NCBI GenBank assembly: GCA_021739635.1
Contig: JAIPBH010000006.1
Span: forward strand, 162,880-226,879
DNA: 64,000 bases
Reading direction: 5' to 3'
Source of the DNA: Flavobacteriaceae bacterium
Lineage (GTDB): Bacteria > Bacteroidota > Bacteroidia > Flavobacteriales > Flavobacteriaceae
Shown: positions 1 through 9,327 of the stretch, one piece after another
Numbering within the stretch: position 1 is the stretch's first letter
How the letters are laid out: every line of letters starts with the position of its first letter
Notes under the pieces: generated by a model
The model's input: only the letters and a program-made list of their open reading frames with translations
Told to the model about the DNA's origin: nothing
Database searches by the model: none
Made by a program: the position numbers and the translations under genes

Positions 1-2350
1 TTGTAACTGTACCATCCCATACAGCTCCATAAATTTGACCTATCTCTTCACCTGGAGCAACTAATATTACAGCAGTATCATTTTGTCCTGGCGCACCAAG
101 ATTTCCTCTTAATGTTGAAGTATCAAAAGTATCTAAAGTTGTTTTATAAGTAGAAAATACAATACCAGAAGTGTAAGTTAAATCATCTTTCTTAATGATA
201 TCATAGTTAATGGCTAATTCCAAACCTTTCGTAGATAAATCACCACCGTTTTCAACACGTCTTCCAGTAGGATATACGGCTACATCAACCGCTCTCTCTA
301 AAATGAAATCAGATACTTTACGAGTATATAAATCTAAAGTAGCATTAAAACGACCTGCAGTATATTCAATACCTAAGTTTGTTTCTGCTTTTTCTTCCCA
401 TTTTAAATCTGGGTTAGCATCTGTAGCTTGAATAGTACTAAGTTTATCTGCAGCAGGATTAAATCTAGCAACAGCCAAACCATATTGAGATGGTAATGAA
501 CCTGTAACACCGTAACCTAAACGAACTTTAAATAAATCAACATTATCAAATTGTAAATATTTATTTAAATCAACACCTAAACCAAATGCTGGAAACGTAC
601 CCCATTTATTATTTTCCCCTAATTTAGTAGAACCTTCTCTACGAATAGAAGCATTAAAATAAATGGCATCATCAAAAGTTGCGTTAAATCTACCAAAGAA
701 AGCAATAATTCTTTGATTTGGTGATTTATCACTACTAATACTAATTTGACCTGCATTAACTTGATCTTGTGACCATTCTAAAGCATCTAAATACTCTAAA
801 TTATCATTTGGAAAATCTCCAGCAGATAAGAAATAATTATTATAGTTTTCTTCTTGCCAAGAATAACCAGCAGTAAATTTCATATTTAATTTATCAGAAG
901 CATTTACATTATAATCTCCATATAGTTCAAATAATTTGAATCTATTTTCACCTGAAGTTAATCTTGCTAAACCTTTACGAGTTGGACTAGTAGCATTTCC
1001 TCTGAATAATGAAGTTGTTCTGTAGTATTCTTTATTAGTATATTTTGAAGCTTGCTCTGAATATATAGCATTCAAAGCAATATCATCAGATACTGAATAT
1101 TTAAAGTTAGCACTGTAAGTAAATTCATTACGGCTACCCATATTAGTATTTTGATTAATAATAGAAACAGGATTAAAACTATCAAATAATCCTAATGTTT
1201 CAAAATATCCTCCATAAGGAATCGCGTTGTAAGGATATGGAGAATCTGTACCATAAACAGGAGCTGTAGGATTATAAAGAATTGCATAACGTAAAGCTTC
1301 ATTAAATCCAAAATCAGAATCTCTTTTAGTGTAAGATGCATTAAAATCAATTTTTAATTTATCATCTAAAATTGAAGTCCCAGCATTAAGTCTAGTGTTA
1401 AATTGTTTAAAACCAGATTTATCTAAGATTCCTTGAGCATCTCTAAAGTTTGTAGAAACTCTAAAATTAGTATTATCATAACCACCTGTTATAGAAACGT
1501 TATGAACATTAGAAATAGCATCTCTAGTTACTAAATCTAACCAATCTGTTCTACTTCCTAAATCAGTTCCTCCTGCAGCAGCAAATTCATCACCAGATAA
1601 TTTGTCAATAGTATTTGATATAGATGCAGTTGACACTTGACCATTGTAAGATACTTGAGTTGTTCCAGATTTACCACTTTTAGTAGTTACAATAATAACA
1701 CCACTTGAACCACGTGATCCATAAATAGCAGCAGCAGATCCATCTTTTAAAACAGTCATACTAGCTATATCACTAGGGTCAATGTTGTTTAAAGATGCAC
1801 CAATAACACCATCAATTACAATTAATGGAGATGAGTTAGAACCCACAGTTGAGATACCTCTTAAACGAATAACAGCATCATCATTTGGATTACCTCCTTT
1901 GTTGTAGATACTTAAACCAGCAACTTTACCTTGAAGTAATTCTGACGGATTGTTAATGGTTCCTCTGTTAAATTCTTCTTCACCTACTTTGGTGACTGCT
2001 GAAGTAATTTCTTTTTTAGTAGTACTACCGTATCCTACTACTACAACTTCATCTAGTTGAGCAGCATCTTCTGCTAGTGTTACATTAACTGTTGTTCCAG
2101 AAACTACTACTTCCTGAGTTAAGTAACCAACAAAAGAAAATACTAATGTAGTACCGCTGTTAGCATTGATAGAATAATTTCCATCGAAATCTGTTACGGT
2201 ACCTGTTGCAGTACCTTTTACAAGTACGTTAACTCCTGGTAGTGGACCTGATGCGTCAGATACAGTACCTGTAACTGATTGCGCATAAATAAAGCTTCCC
2301 AATAGCAAAGCCAAAGGAAGCAAAAGCTTCTTAAGTAATTTGTTTTTCAT
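1..2350 (-). CDS. SusC/RagA-family TonB-dependent outer-membrane receptor, partial (3' end beyond the left edge)
   Basis: Outer-membrane receptor expected to import an oligosaccharide together with a SusD-like surface lipoprotein, which would lie beyond the left edge. About 783 N-terminal residues are visible. They begin with a signal peptide (MKNKLLKKLLLPLALLLG, cleavage after IYAQ), then a carboxypeptidase-regulatory-like domain (SVTGTVSDASGPLPGVNVLV), then the TonB box/plug (DEVVVVGYGSTTKKEITSAV, LRGISTVGSNSSPLIVIDGV, SGVIIVTTKSG), then beta-barrel strands. The start ATG is at 2350. The gene is divergent from a LacI regulator, with a 7+7-bp palindrome at 2488-2505 between them. The neighbouring GH65 and GH13 enzymes point to an alpha-glucan or alpha-glucoside substrate; that assignment is inferred from context, not from the receptor itself. 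Confidence 0.95.
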   Translation of the reverse strand, partial: MKNKLLKKLLLPLALLLGSFIYAQSVTGTVSDASGPLPGVNVLVKGTATGTVTDFDGNYSINANSGTTLVFSFVGYLTQEVVVSGTTVNVTLAEDAAQLDEVVVVGYGSTTKKEITSAVTKVGEEEFNRGTINNPSELLQGKVAGLSIYNKGGNPNDDAVIRLRGISTVGSNSSPLIVIDGVIGASLNNIDPSDIASMTVLKDGSAAAIYGSRGSSGVIIVTTKSGKSGTTQVSYNGQVSTASISNTIDKLSGDEFAAAGGTDLGSRTDWLDLVTRDAISNVHNVSITGGYDNTNFRVSTNFRDAQGILDKSGFKQFNTRLNAGTSILDDKLKIDFNASYTKRDSDFGFNEALRYAILYNPTAPVYGTDSPYPYNAIPYGGYFETLGLFDSFNPVSIINQNTNMGSRNEFTYSANFKYSVSDDIALNAIYSEQASKYTNKEYYRTTSLFRGNATSPTRKGLARLTSGENRFKLFELYGDYNVNASDKLNMKFTAGYSWQEENYNNYFLSAGDFPNDNLEYLDALEWSQDQVNAGQISISSDKSPNQRIIAFFGRFNATFDDAIYFNASIRREGSTKLGENNKWGTFPAFGLGVDLNKYLQFDNVDLFKVRLGYGVTGSLPSQYGLAVARFNPAADKLSTIQATDANPDLKWEEKAETNLGIEYTAGRFNATLDLYTRKVSDFILERAVDVAVYPTGRRVENGGDLSTKGLELAINYDIIKKDDLTYTSGIVFSTYKTTLDTFDTSTLRGNLGAPGQNDTAVILVAPGEEIGQIYGAVWDGTVT

Positions 2351-2751
2351 TTTGAGTTAGTTGATAAATTAGTTTGTTAATTAATTTGACATTTTAAGAT
2401 AGTGTTAAAATAAAGTTAACTAAAAAACGAATTTTACATTTTTTAAACACATATAAAAGAAAAACATAAAAAAACCGCTTATTTTTTACCGAAATCGTTT
2501 TCGGTGATTGTTAAATATAGAATTTCTGGACATTTTTGTTATCATTTAATCAAATATCACATTGCTTAATTACCAATTAAACACAATAATCACTAATAAA
2601 TTATCAAAAGAATAATGGAAGAATAATCATGACTTAAAAATCAAAAAATAATAATTAAAAAAACCCCACATAATAGCTATTTATACAAAATTGTCTTGTA
2701 TTTTTATAAATAACTGATTTGTTAAAAACTAAATTGATAAAAGAGTAAAAA
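2351..2751. other. Intergenic regulatory region between susC and lacI
   Basis: A 400-bp AT-rich divergent promoter region. Apart from the operator at 2488-2505 I see no ORF, no convincing TAnnTTTG box on either strand, and no strong hairpin. The operator lies about 140 bp upstream of the susC start and 247 bp upstream of the lacI start. Confidence 0.6.
2488..2505. promoter_or_regulatory. LacI-type operator 1 (alpha-glucan locus)
   Basis: ACCGAAATCGTTTTCGGT: 7-bp arms ACCGAAA/TTTCGGT are perfectly inverted around TCGT, with the central CG typical of LacI/GalR operators. A second copy, with one arm mismatch, is at 3814-3831. Together they bracket the lacI gene, so this gene's product is the most likely binder. 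Confidence 0.8.
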
Positions 2752-3792
2752 ATGCCCAAGGTTACTTTAAAAAAACTAGCAAAAATTTTAGGAATATCTC
2801 CTGCAACAGTTTCAAAGGCTTTAAAAAATTATCCTGATATTAATGAAAATACAAAAAAACGTGTTTTAGAGTTAGCAAAAAGTTTAAATTATCAACCTAA
2901 TTCTTTAGCTCAAGGCTTGAGAAATAATGAATCTAAAATTATTGGATTAGTGATTCCTGAAATTGTGCATCATTTTTTTTCAAATATTATTTCAGGCGTT
3001 ATTAAAGCAGCAGAGAAAAAAGGCTACTTAATAATTATACTTCAGTCTAATGAATCTTATGAACAAGAAAAAAGTCATTTGAAAAAATTAATGGATAAAA
3101 ACGTTGATGGTATCTTATTATCTCTTTCTGATACAACAACTGAATACAAACATATTAAGCAAGTAATAGATAGAGGTATTCCTATTGTGATGTATGATAA
3201 AATCTCAAAACTAATTAGTGCTTCAAAAGTAATAATTGATGATCAAAAAGCTGCTTTTAATGCTACTCAGTACCTAATTGATACAGGTTGTAGAAAAATT
3301 GCACATATTAGAGGTGATTTAAAACCCCAAACAACTATTGACCGATTTATTGGCTATAAAAAGGCATTAGCGAAAAACAATATTGAATTTGATGCTTCAT
3401 TGGTTTACAACTGTAAAGGTTTAACTTTTAATGAGGGTTATAAAATCGCAAAAAAAATTATTAACGATCATAAAGATGTTGATGGTGTATTTGCTTTTAC
3501 TGATTTAGTAGCTACAGGTGTACTTAAAAGATTTAGGGAATTAGATATTCACGTCCCAAATCAAGTTTCTGTCATGGGCTTTAGTGATTGGTTTTTAACA
3601 AAGATAACTACTCCAACCTTATCAACTGTACATCAACCAGGTTATGAAATGGGTCAAGAAGCTTTTGAAGTATTGTATAGAGATATTTGTACCCTAAAAA
3701 AAGGCCTTAAAATTATTCCTGAAATAATAGAAATACCAACCTATATAGTCCCAAGAAATTCTACCAAAAAACTACCTAAAATTTCAAAATAA
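2752..3792 (+). CDS. LacI/GalR-family transcriptional regulator of the alpha-glucan locus
   Basis: 346-residue DNA-binding regulator of normal LacI length. The N-terminal helix-turn-helix (VTLKKLAKILGISPATVSKAL, about residues 4-24) and hinge helix region (YQPNSLAQGLR) are followed by a periplasmic-binding-protein-like sensor domain (IIGLVIPEIVHHFFSNIISG onwards). It sits between the divergent susC and the GH65/GH13 genes. Near-identical palindromic operators lie on both sides (2488-2505, 3814-3831), so it probably controls both transcription units and possibly itself. The inducer is likely a sugar or sugar phosphate derived from an alpha-glucoside, which is inference from the neighbours. Whether it represses or activates cannot be read from the sequence. 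Confidence 0.95.
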   Translation: MPKVTLKKLAKILGISPATVSKALKNYPDINENTKKRVLELAKSLNYQPNSLAQGLRNNESKIIGLVIPEIVHHFFSNIISGVIKAAEKKGYLIIILQSNESYEQEKSHLKKLMDKNVDGILLSLSDTTTEYKHIKQVIDRGIPIVMYDKISKLISASKVIIDDQKAAFNATQYLIDTGCRKIAHIRGDLKPQTTIDRFIGYKKALAKNNIEFDASLVYNCKGLTFNEGYKIAKKIINDHKDVDGVFAFTDLVATGVLKRFRELDIHVPNQVSVMGFSDWFLTKITTPTLSTVHQPGYEMGQEAFEVLYRDICTLKKGLKIIPEIIEIPTYIVPRNSTKKLPKISK

Positions 3793-3813
3793 ATACCATT
3801 ATTTAATAATTAT

Positions 3814-3831
3814 ACCGAAATCGTTATCGGT
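3814..3831. promoter_or_regulatory. LacI-type operator 2, upstream of the GH65 gene
   Basis: ACCGAAATCGTTATCGGT: same as the 2488-2505 operator except for one base in the right arm. It lies 83 bp upstream of the GH65 start codon, in the short gap after lacI, where it could control the GH65-GH13 unit. Confidence 0.78.
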
Positions 3832-3913
3832 ACATTATTCTCTATTTTTTTCTGTATAAATTAAGAAATCAAAAAAAAATAGTGAAATTAGTTTCATACT
3901 TAATACTTTTTAT

Positions 3914-5944
3914 ATGAAACCCTTATTTTTTACCATTCTATTTTTTTGTGTTTTTCTTAGTTTTTCTCAACAAGATGGCTGGCATATTTCAACAACTAAT
4001 AAGACAAATTATACAGGAATTGTTGTGGCCAATGGCAGAATTGGCATACTACCATCTGAAAAGCCCTTTGAAGTAAAGCAAATTATTTTAAATAATGTAT
4101 ATGATAAAGAATCTCAGCTTGGCGTAAGTAGAATTCTTGAAGGCATGAATTTTGGAAATATTAATTTATTTATTGATGATGAGCTTATCGATGAATCTAA
4201 TATTTCTAATTGGAAACAAACTTTAAATATGGAAAACGGCAGTTTTACAACGTCCTTTTCTTTTAAAGAAAAAGCATTAATCACATATACAATTTATGCT
4301 TTGCGAAATGTACCTTACAGCGGTTACATAGATATTCAAGTGGAAGCAAAAAAAGATATTGACATAACGTGTATTGGAAAAATTGAAACGTTGCCTGAAT
4401 ATCAAAACCCTTTAAGCACGTTTCGTGTTTTAAAAGACCTTGAAACCACTATGCCAATTCTTCAAACCGTAGCAAAAAGCAGATTTGGAAGGCATACGGT
4501 AGCAACTTCAGCAACATTTATTTGGCATGACATCAATTCAACAAGAGAACACCAAAGACCAGAACTAATTCACCATAAAATTTCAGATTATAACAATCAA
4601 TTATCATTTGAAAAAACTATCAAATCTGGAAATAGATTAAATTTTGCTTGGACAGCTGCACAATGCACAACTCAAGACTTTGCCGATCCACAGAATGAAT
4701 CTGAACGTTTTGTTATTTTTAATTTATTAACTCCAAAAAAAGATTTATTAAATCCGCACAACAACCTTTGGAATACCCTTTGGGAAGGTGATATTATAAT
4801 TGAAGGCGATTTACAATCACAACAAGATGTACGTTTAGCATTATATCATTTATATGCTTTTGGAAGAGGTGATTCAAATTTAAGTATTGCACCTATGGGT
4901 TTGTCGTCTCAAAACTATAACGGCCATATATTTTGGGATACAGAACTTTGGATGTATCCTCCATTATTATTACTCAATCAAGATATTGCAAAATCGTTAG
5001 TTAACTATCGCTCAGATCGTTTAGAAGTAGCCAAAAGAAAAGCCATTAATTTTGGGTATAAAGGTGCTATGTTTCCTTGGGAAAGTGATGATACAGGAGA
5101 AGAAGCAACTCCAGCATGGGCTTTAACAGGAACTTTTGAACACCATATAACTGCTGATGTAGCCATTGCGTTTTGGAATTATTACAGAGTCACGAAAGAC
5201 AAACTTTGGCTTCAAGAACGTGGCTATCCTATGCTTAAAGAAGTTGCCGATTATTGGGTGAGTCGTTCCACTAAAAATGATGATGGCTCATACTCTATTA
5301 AAAACGTAGTAGGCGCTAATGAAGATGCACCAAATGTTGATGACAATGCCTTTACAAATGGTTCAGCCATTACAGCCTTACAGTTTGCTACGCTTTCAGC
5401 TTTAGAGTTACATATTGAACCAAACCCAAATTGGAACCTAGTTGCAGAACATATTAAAATTCACAAGTTTCCTGATGGCACTACCATGGAACATAGCAAT
5501 TATAAAGGAGAAACCATTAAACAAGCTGATGTCAACTTACTATCATTCCCATTAAATATTATTAATGATAAAGAAACCATTATTAAAGATTTAAAATATT
5601 ATGAACCTAAAATAAGAATAGACGGTCCAACTATGGGAAAATCAGCCTTAGCGGCAATTTATGCTCAGTTAGGCGATGTTGATAATGCGTTTAGACTTTT
5701 TAAAGAAAGTTACGAACCCAATAAACGTCCTCCTTTTGGAGCACTTTCAGAAACAGCAACTGGGCATGAACCGTATTTTGCAACAGGAGCTGGTGGTATG
5801 CTACAAACCGTATTGTTTGGTTTTGGTGGCTTAAGAATAACCAATGAAGGCATTATTCAAAAAAATTCAATTTTACCAAAACAATGGAAATCTTTAACTC
5901 TAAAAGGTATTGGCCCTGAAAAAAAGACATATATCATTAAATAA
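3914..5944 (+). CDS. Secreted glycoside hydrolase family 65 protein (alpha-glucoside hydrolase)
   Basis: 676 residues with an N-terminal signal peptide (hydrophobic residues 4-17, FSQQ cleavage region), so it acts in the periplasm. GH65 signatures are clear in the (alpha/alpha)6 barrel: HIFWDTELWMYPPLLL (around residue 340), GYKGAMFPWESD, and GANEDAPNVDDNAFTNG, in which Glu470 occupies the general-acid position of the family. GH65 contains phosphorylases (maltose, trehalose, kojibiose) and hydrolases. The signal peptide, the shorter length (phosphorylases are usually about 750-800 residues) and the non-phosphorylase context around Glu470 suggest a hydrolase. The closest characterised relative I know of is the Flavobacterium johnsoniae GH65 alpha-1,2-glucosidase (kojibiose hydrolase). 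The exact linkage is inference. It lies 11 bp upstream of the GH13 gene, so the two are probably cotranscribed. Confidence 0.9.
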   Translation: MKPLFFTILFFCVFLSFSQQDGWHISTTNKTNYTGIVVANGRIGILPSEKPFEVKQIILNNVYDKESQLGVSRILEGMNFGNINLFIDDELIDESNISNWKQTLNMENGSFTTSFSFKEKALITYTIYALRNVPYSGYIDIQVEAKKDIDITCIGKIETLPEYQNPLSTFRVLKDLETTMPILQTVAKSRFGRHTVATSATFIWHDINSTREHQRPELIHHKISDYNNQLSFEKTIKSGNRLNFAWTAAQCTTQDFADPQNESERFVIFNLLTPKKDLLNPHNNLWNTLWEGDIIIEGDLQSQQDVRLALYHLYAFGRGDSNLSIAPMGLSSQNYNGHIFWDTELWMYPPLLLLNQDIAKSLVNYRSDRLEVAKRKAINFGYKGAMFPWESDDTGEEATPAWALTGTFEHHITADVAIAFWNYYRVTKDKLWLQERGYPMLKEVADYWVSRSTKNDDGSYSIKNVVGANEDAPNVDDNAFTNGSAITALQFATLSALELHIEPNPNWNLVAEHIKIHKFPDGTTMEHSNYKGETIKQADVNLLSFPLNIINDKETIIKDLKYYEPKIRIDGPTMGKSALAAIYAQLGDVDNAFRLFKESYEPNKRPPFGALSETATGHEPYFATGAGGMLQTVLFGFGGLRITNEGIIQKNSILPKQWKSLTLKGIGPEKKTYIIK

Positions 5945-5955
5945 TTAAACAAATC

Positions 5956-7686
5956 ATGAAAAACTTTTTTGTAAAAATTTTAATTTTTATGCTAATTACT
6001 AGCTGTTCCGGAGAGAAAAAACAAAAAGAAGTGATTGTTCCTAATAAAGCATGGTGGAAAGAAGCCATAGTTTACCAAATTTATCCTAGGAGTTTTAAAG
6101 ATTCTGACGGAGATGGCATAGGCGATTTAAAAGGTATTATTGAAAAACTCGATTATATTAAAAGTTTAGGTGTTACTATGGTTTGGTTGAATCCTTTTTA
6201 TCAATCTCCAAATGTAGATAACGGTTATGATGTAAGTGATTATAAAGCCATACTTCCAGAATTTGGAACCATGGAAGACTTTGATGCATTGGTAAAAGGC
6301 TTACATGAGCGTGATATAAAATTTGTTTTAGATGTAGTAGTAAACCATAGCAGTGACCAACATGAATGGTTTAAACAAGCAAGAAGTTCAAGAGACAATC
6401 CTTACAGAGATTATTACCATTGGTGGCCAGCTGAAAAAGGAAAACCAAATTACAGATATAGCTTATTTGACGCCAAAGGTGATGCTTGGCAATACGATTC
6501 TATTACCAATTCTTATTATCTGCACTATTTTGCAAAAGAGCAACCAGATTTGAATTGGGAAAATCAAAAAGTAAGGAATGAGGTTTATGATATTATGCAG
6601 TTTTGGGCAGATAAAGGTGTTGACGGATTCCGTTTAGATGCCTTTCAATTTGCAGCAAAAGACACAACTTTTCCTAAATTTCCAGAAGGGTTTGAAAAGG
6701 ATTTTATTCAATACTACGCCATGCAAGATGGGCTTCATGATTATTTAAAAGAAATGAATGAACAAGTGTTTAGTAAATATGATGTGATGAGCGTTGCCGA
6801 AGGCGCTGGACGAAATTTTCAAGAAGCCCATGAATTGGTAGATTCAGAAAGAAAAGAACTCAATGTAGCTTACGCTTTTGATGCTGTAGATATTGCAAAA
6901 CCAGAAGGTTATAGCTTCTCACACTTTAAAGAAGTATTTACAAAATGGGATAAAGAATTTTCCAAAAAAGGATGGCTATCAATTTTTTTATCAAATCACG
7001 ATCAAGCTAGGCTAGTTAGTAGGTTTGGAAATGATAGCCCAGAATTTAGGGAAGCATCATCAAAAATGTTGAATACGTTTTTACTCAGTATGAGAGGAAC
7101 ACCTTTTCTATATTATGGTGATGAAATTGGAATGACCAATATAAATTTTGATAGTATTTCTCAATACAAAGATGTTGCAGCTATAAACGGTTATAAAAAA
7201 GCAGCTTCTGAAGGTGCAGATATGATTAAGTTTATGAGCGATTTAAACTTTGCTTCTCGTGATAATGGCAGAACACCAATGCAATGGGACAGTTCTGAAA
7301 ACGCCAATTTTACTTCTGGAACTCCATGGCTTCCAGTAAATGAAAATCATAAAAGCATTAATGTTTTTACTGAAAATAGTAATCCAAATTCTATTTTAAA
7401 TCATTTTAAAAAAATGGTTAAACTTCGTAAAGAACATGAGGTTTTAATTTATGGTGATTATGAATTATTAGCTGCTGAAAATCCAGATATTTATGCTTAT
7501 ACCAGAACTTTAAATAATGAAAAAGTATTAGTGCTTTTAAACTTTACAAACCATGATTCTAGTATTGAATTAACAGAAATTGGTGCAATTAATGAACCTT
7601 TAATTAATAACTACTCAACAGTTGAAGTTAACAAAAATAATATTCAACTTAAACCATATCAAGCCATCATATTTAAGCTAAATTAA
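5956..7686 (+). CDS. GH13 alpha-glucosidase lipoprotein
   Basis: 576 residues. A lipoprotein signal (hydrophobic segment then LITSC, Cys17) predicts membrane anchoring. The GH13 catalytic barrel starts with WWKEAIVYQIYPRSFKDSDG. Region I is DVVVNH, region II GFRLDAF with nucleophile Asp228, region III SVAEGAG with acid/base Glu282, region IV LSNHD with Asp349. Domain organisation resembles oligo-1,6-glucosidase/alpha-glucosidase. The residue after the nucleophile is Ala, not the Val usual in strict alpha-1,6 enzymes, which by the known region II rule favours alpha-1,4 cleavage (inference). It follows GH65 by 11 bp and ends before a strong bidirectional terminator at 7720-7749. Together the pair would degrade an imported alpha-gluco-oligosaccharide to glucose. 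Confidence 0.93.
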   Translation: MKNFFVKILIFMLITSCSGEKKQKEVIVPNKAWWKEAIVYQIYPRSFKDSDGDGIGDLKGIIEKLDYIKSLGVTMVWLNPFYQSPNVDNGYDVSDYKAILPEFGTMEDFDALVKGLHERDIKFVLDVVVNHSSDQHEWFKQARSSRDNPYRDYYHWWPAEKGKPNYRYSLFDAKGDAWQYDSITNSYYLHYFAKEQPDLNWENQKVRNEVYDIMQFWADKGVDGFRLDAFQFAAKDTTFPKFPEGFEKDFIQYYAMQDGLHDYLKEMNEQVFSKYDVMSVAEGAGRNFQEAHELVDSERKELNVAYAFDAVDIAKPEGYSFSHFKEVFTKWDKEFSKKGWLSIFLSNHDQARLVSRFGNDSPEFREASSKMLNTFLLSMRGTPFLYYGDEIGMTNINFDSISQYKDVAAINGYKKAASEGADMIKFMSDLNFASRDNGRTPMQWDSSENANFTSGTPWLPVNENHKSINVFTENSNPNSILNHFKKMVKLRKEHEVLIYGDYELLAAENPDIYAYTRTLNNEKVLVLLNFTNHDSSIELTEIGAINEPLINNYSTVEVNKNNIQLKPYQAIIFKLN

Positions 7687-7719
7687 TTTAAATTAGCTCA
7701 ACCAGTTAAGCCTTAATAA

Positions 7720-7749
7720 AAAAAGCTTCTTGTTTCCAAGAAGCTTTTT
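7720..7749. terminator. Bidirectional terminator between GH13 and tRNA-Leu
   Basis: A 13-bp perfect stem (7720-7732 with 7737-7749, AAAAAGCTTCTTG paired with its complement) and a 4-base loop, with A-run and T-run on the two sides. It can terminate the GH65-GH13 transcript (+) and the tRNA transcript (-). Confidence 0.85.
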
Positions 7750-7759
7750 CCTTTAGTTG

Positions 7760-7841
7760 TGCGGGCGGGGAGACTCGAACTCCCACACCTCGCGGCACTA
7801 GATCCTAAGTCTAGCGTGTCTACCAATTCCACCACGCCCGC
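7760..7841 (-). tRNA. tRNA-Leu (anticodon UAG)
   Basis: The reverse complement folds as a class II tRNA. Acceptor GCGGGCG pairs with CGCCCGC, the D arm is TGGTAGACACGC, the anticodon stem CTAGA/TCTAG encloses loop CTTAGGA (anticodon TAG), then come a long variable arm and the T arm GTTCGAGTC. Discriminator A is at 7760. The CCA end is not encoded. A terminator follows at 7720-7749. Confidence 0.97.
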
Positions 7842-7911
7842 TAAAGGTTTGCAAATATAATCAAGATTTTTAAATTGCAAACACATACCCTTAAAAACCT
7901 TCAATTTTTAT

Positions 7912-7919
7912 TACTTTTG
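7912..7919 (+). promoter_or_regulatory. Promoter -7 box for the M20 peptidase gene
   Basis: TACTTTTG matches the Bacteroidota -7 consensus TAnnTTTG. It is 19 bases from the ATG at 7939, giving a short leader of about 12-15 nt. No clear -33 TTG at the usual spacing. Confidence 0.6.
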
Positions 7920-7938
7920 AAACAAATACAAATTAATC

Positions 7939-9327
7939 ATGACAAACGTACAAACATACATTCAACAACATAAAGACCGCTTTTTAAACGAGCTATTAGA
8001 ACTCCTTAAAATTCCTTCAATAAGTGCTGACTCATCCTATAAAAATGACGTTTTAAAAACTGCTGAAGCTGTAAAAAAAAGTCTTGAAAACGCTGGTTGT
8101 GATGCAGTTGAAATATGTAAAACTGATGGTTATCCTATTGTTTATGGTGAAAAAATCATTGACTCTAATTTACCAACCATACTGGTTTATGGCCATTACG
8201 ATGTGCAACCTGCTGACCCTTTAGAATTATGGACTTCGCCTCCTTTTGAACCTATTATTAAAAAAACTGACATCCATCCTGAGGGAGCTATTTTTGCTCG
8301 TGGTGCTTGTGATGATAAAGGTCAAATGTATATGCATGTAAAGGCTTTAGAATTCATGACAAAAACCAATCAATTACCTTGTAATGTGAAGTTTATGATT
8401 GAAGGTGAAGAAGAGGTTGGAAGTGTGAATTTGTCAAAATTTGTAAAAGCAAATCAAGAAAAACTAAAAAATGATGTCATTTTAATTTCTGATACAGGCA
8501 TGATTGCTAATGATGTACCATCTATAACCACTGGATTACGAGGCTTGAGTTATGTTGAAGTAGAAGTAACTGGACCTAACAGAGATTTACATTCTGGTTT
8601 ATATGGTGGCGCAGTTGCAAACCCAATTAATATATTAACCAAAATGATTGCCTCGCTTCATGATGAAAATAATCATATCACCATTCCTAGCTTTTATGAT
8701 AAAGTAGAAAACCTTTCAGAAGACGAGCGCCGTGAAATGGCAAAAGCGCCTTTTTCTTTAGAAGCTTACAAAAAGGCATTAAATATAGAAGATGTTTATG
8801 GAGAAAAAGGATACACCACAAATGAGCGAAACTCCATAAGACCAACCTTAGATGTAAATGGTATTTGGGGCGGCTATATTGGTGAAGGTGCTAAAACAGT
8901 TATTGCAAGTAAAGCATACGCCAAAATATCCATGCGATTGGTACCTCATCAAGATTGGGAAACCATCACAGATTTATTTACAAAACATTTTGAGAGCATC
9001 GCTCCAAAAGGTGTAAAAGTAAAAGTAACACCTCATCATGGTGGGCAAGGCTATGTAACTCCAATAGATAATATTGGCTATCAAGCCGCTTCAAAAGCGT
9101 ATCAAGAAACCTTTGGTAAAGCACCAATTCCTCAACGAAGTGGAGGCAGCATTCCTATTGTGGCGCTTTTTGAACAAGAATTAAAAAGTAAAACAATTTT
9201 GATGGGATTTGGATTAGATAGTGATGCCATTCACTCACCAAATGAACATTTTGGTCTTTTTAATTTTTATAAAGGCATAGAAACCATCCCTTATTTCTAT
9301 AAATACTTTACTGAGCTTTCTAAATAA
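7939..9327 (+). CDS. M20 family metallopeptidase (dipeptidase)
   Basis: 462-residue cytoplasmic metallo-dipeptidase of the M20/CNDP type; no signal peptide. Metal-site motifs are visible: VYGHYDVQPAD (His86, Asp88), ARGACDDKGQ (bridging Asp), and MIEGEEEVGS with the catalytic and metal-binding Glu pair. The dimerisation domain (GLRGLSYVEVEVTGPNRDLHS) and the C-terminal metal ligand region (DAIHSPNEHF) are also present. Length is normal for the family. It probably completes peptide breakdown. A TAnnTTTG box lies just upstream. The EamA transporter gene starts at the base after its stop codon, so the two are likely translated from one mRNA. Confidence 0.93.
   Translation: MTNVQTYIQQHKDRFLNELLELLKIPSISADSSYKNDVLKTAEAVKKSLENAGCDAVEICKTDGYPIVYGEKIIDSNLPTILVYGHYDVQPADPLELWTSPPFEPIIKKTDIHPEGAIFARGACDDKGQMYMHVKALEFMTKTNQLPCNVKFMIEGEEEVGSVNLSKFVKANQEKLKNDVILISDTGMIANDVPSITTGLRGLSYVEVEVTGPNRDLHSGLYGGAVANPINILTKMIASLHDENNHITIPSFYDKVENLSEDERREMAKAPFSLEAYKKALNIEDVYGEKGYTTNERNSIRPTLDVNGIWGGYIGEGAKTVIASKAYAKISMRLVPHQDWETITDLFTKHFESIAPKGVKVKVTPHHGGQGYVTPIDNIGYQAASKAYQETFGKAPIPQRSGGSIPIVALFEQELKSKTILMGFGLDSDAIHSPNEHFGLFNFYKGIETIPYFYKYFTELSK

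Noticed and set aside
210..431. 73-residue plus-strand ORF at the left end
   Set aside because: Shadow of the SusC-type receptor gene on the other strand.
7713..7904. 63-residue minus-strand ORF containing GVVELVDTLDLGSSAA
   Set aside because: It is the translation of the tRNA-Leu gene and its flanks, a well-known false ORF.
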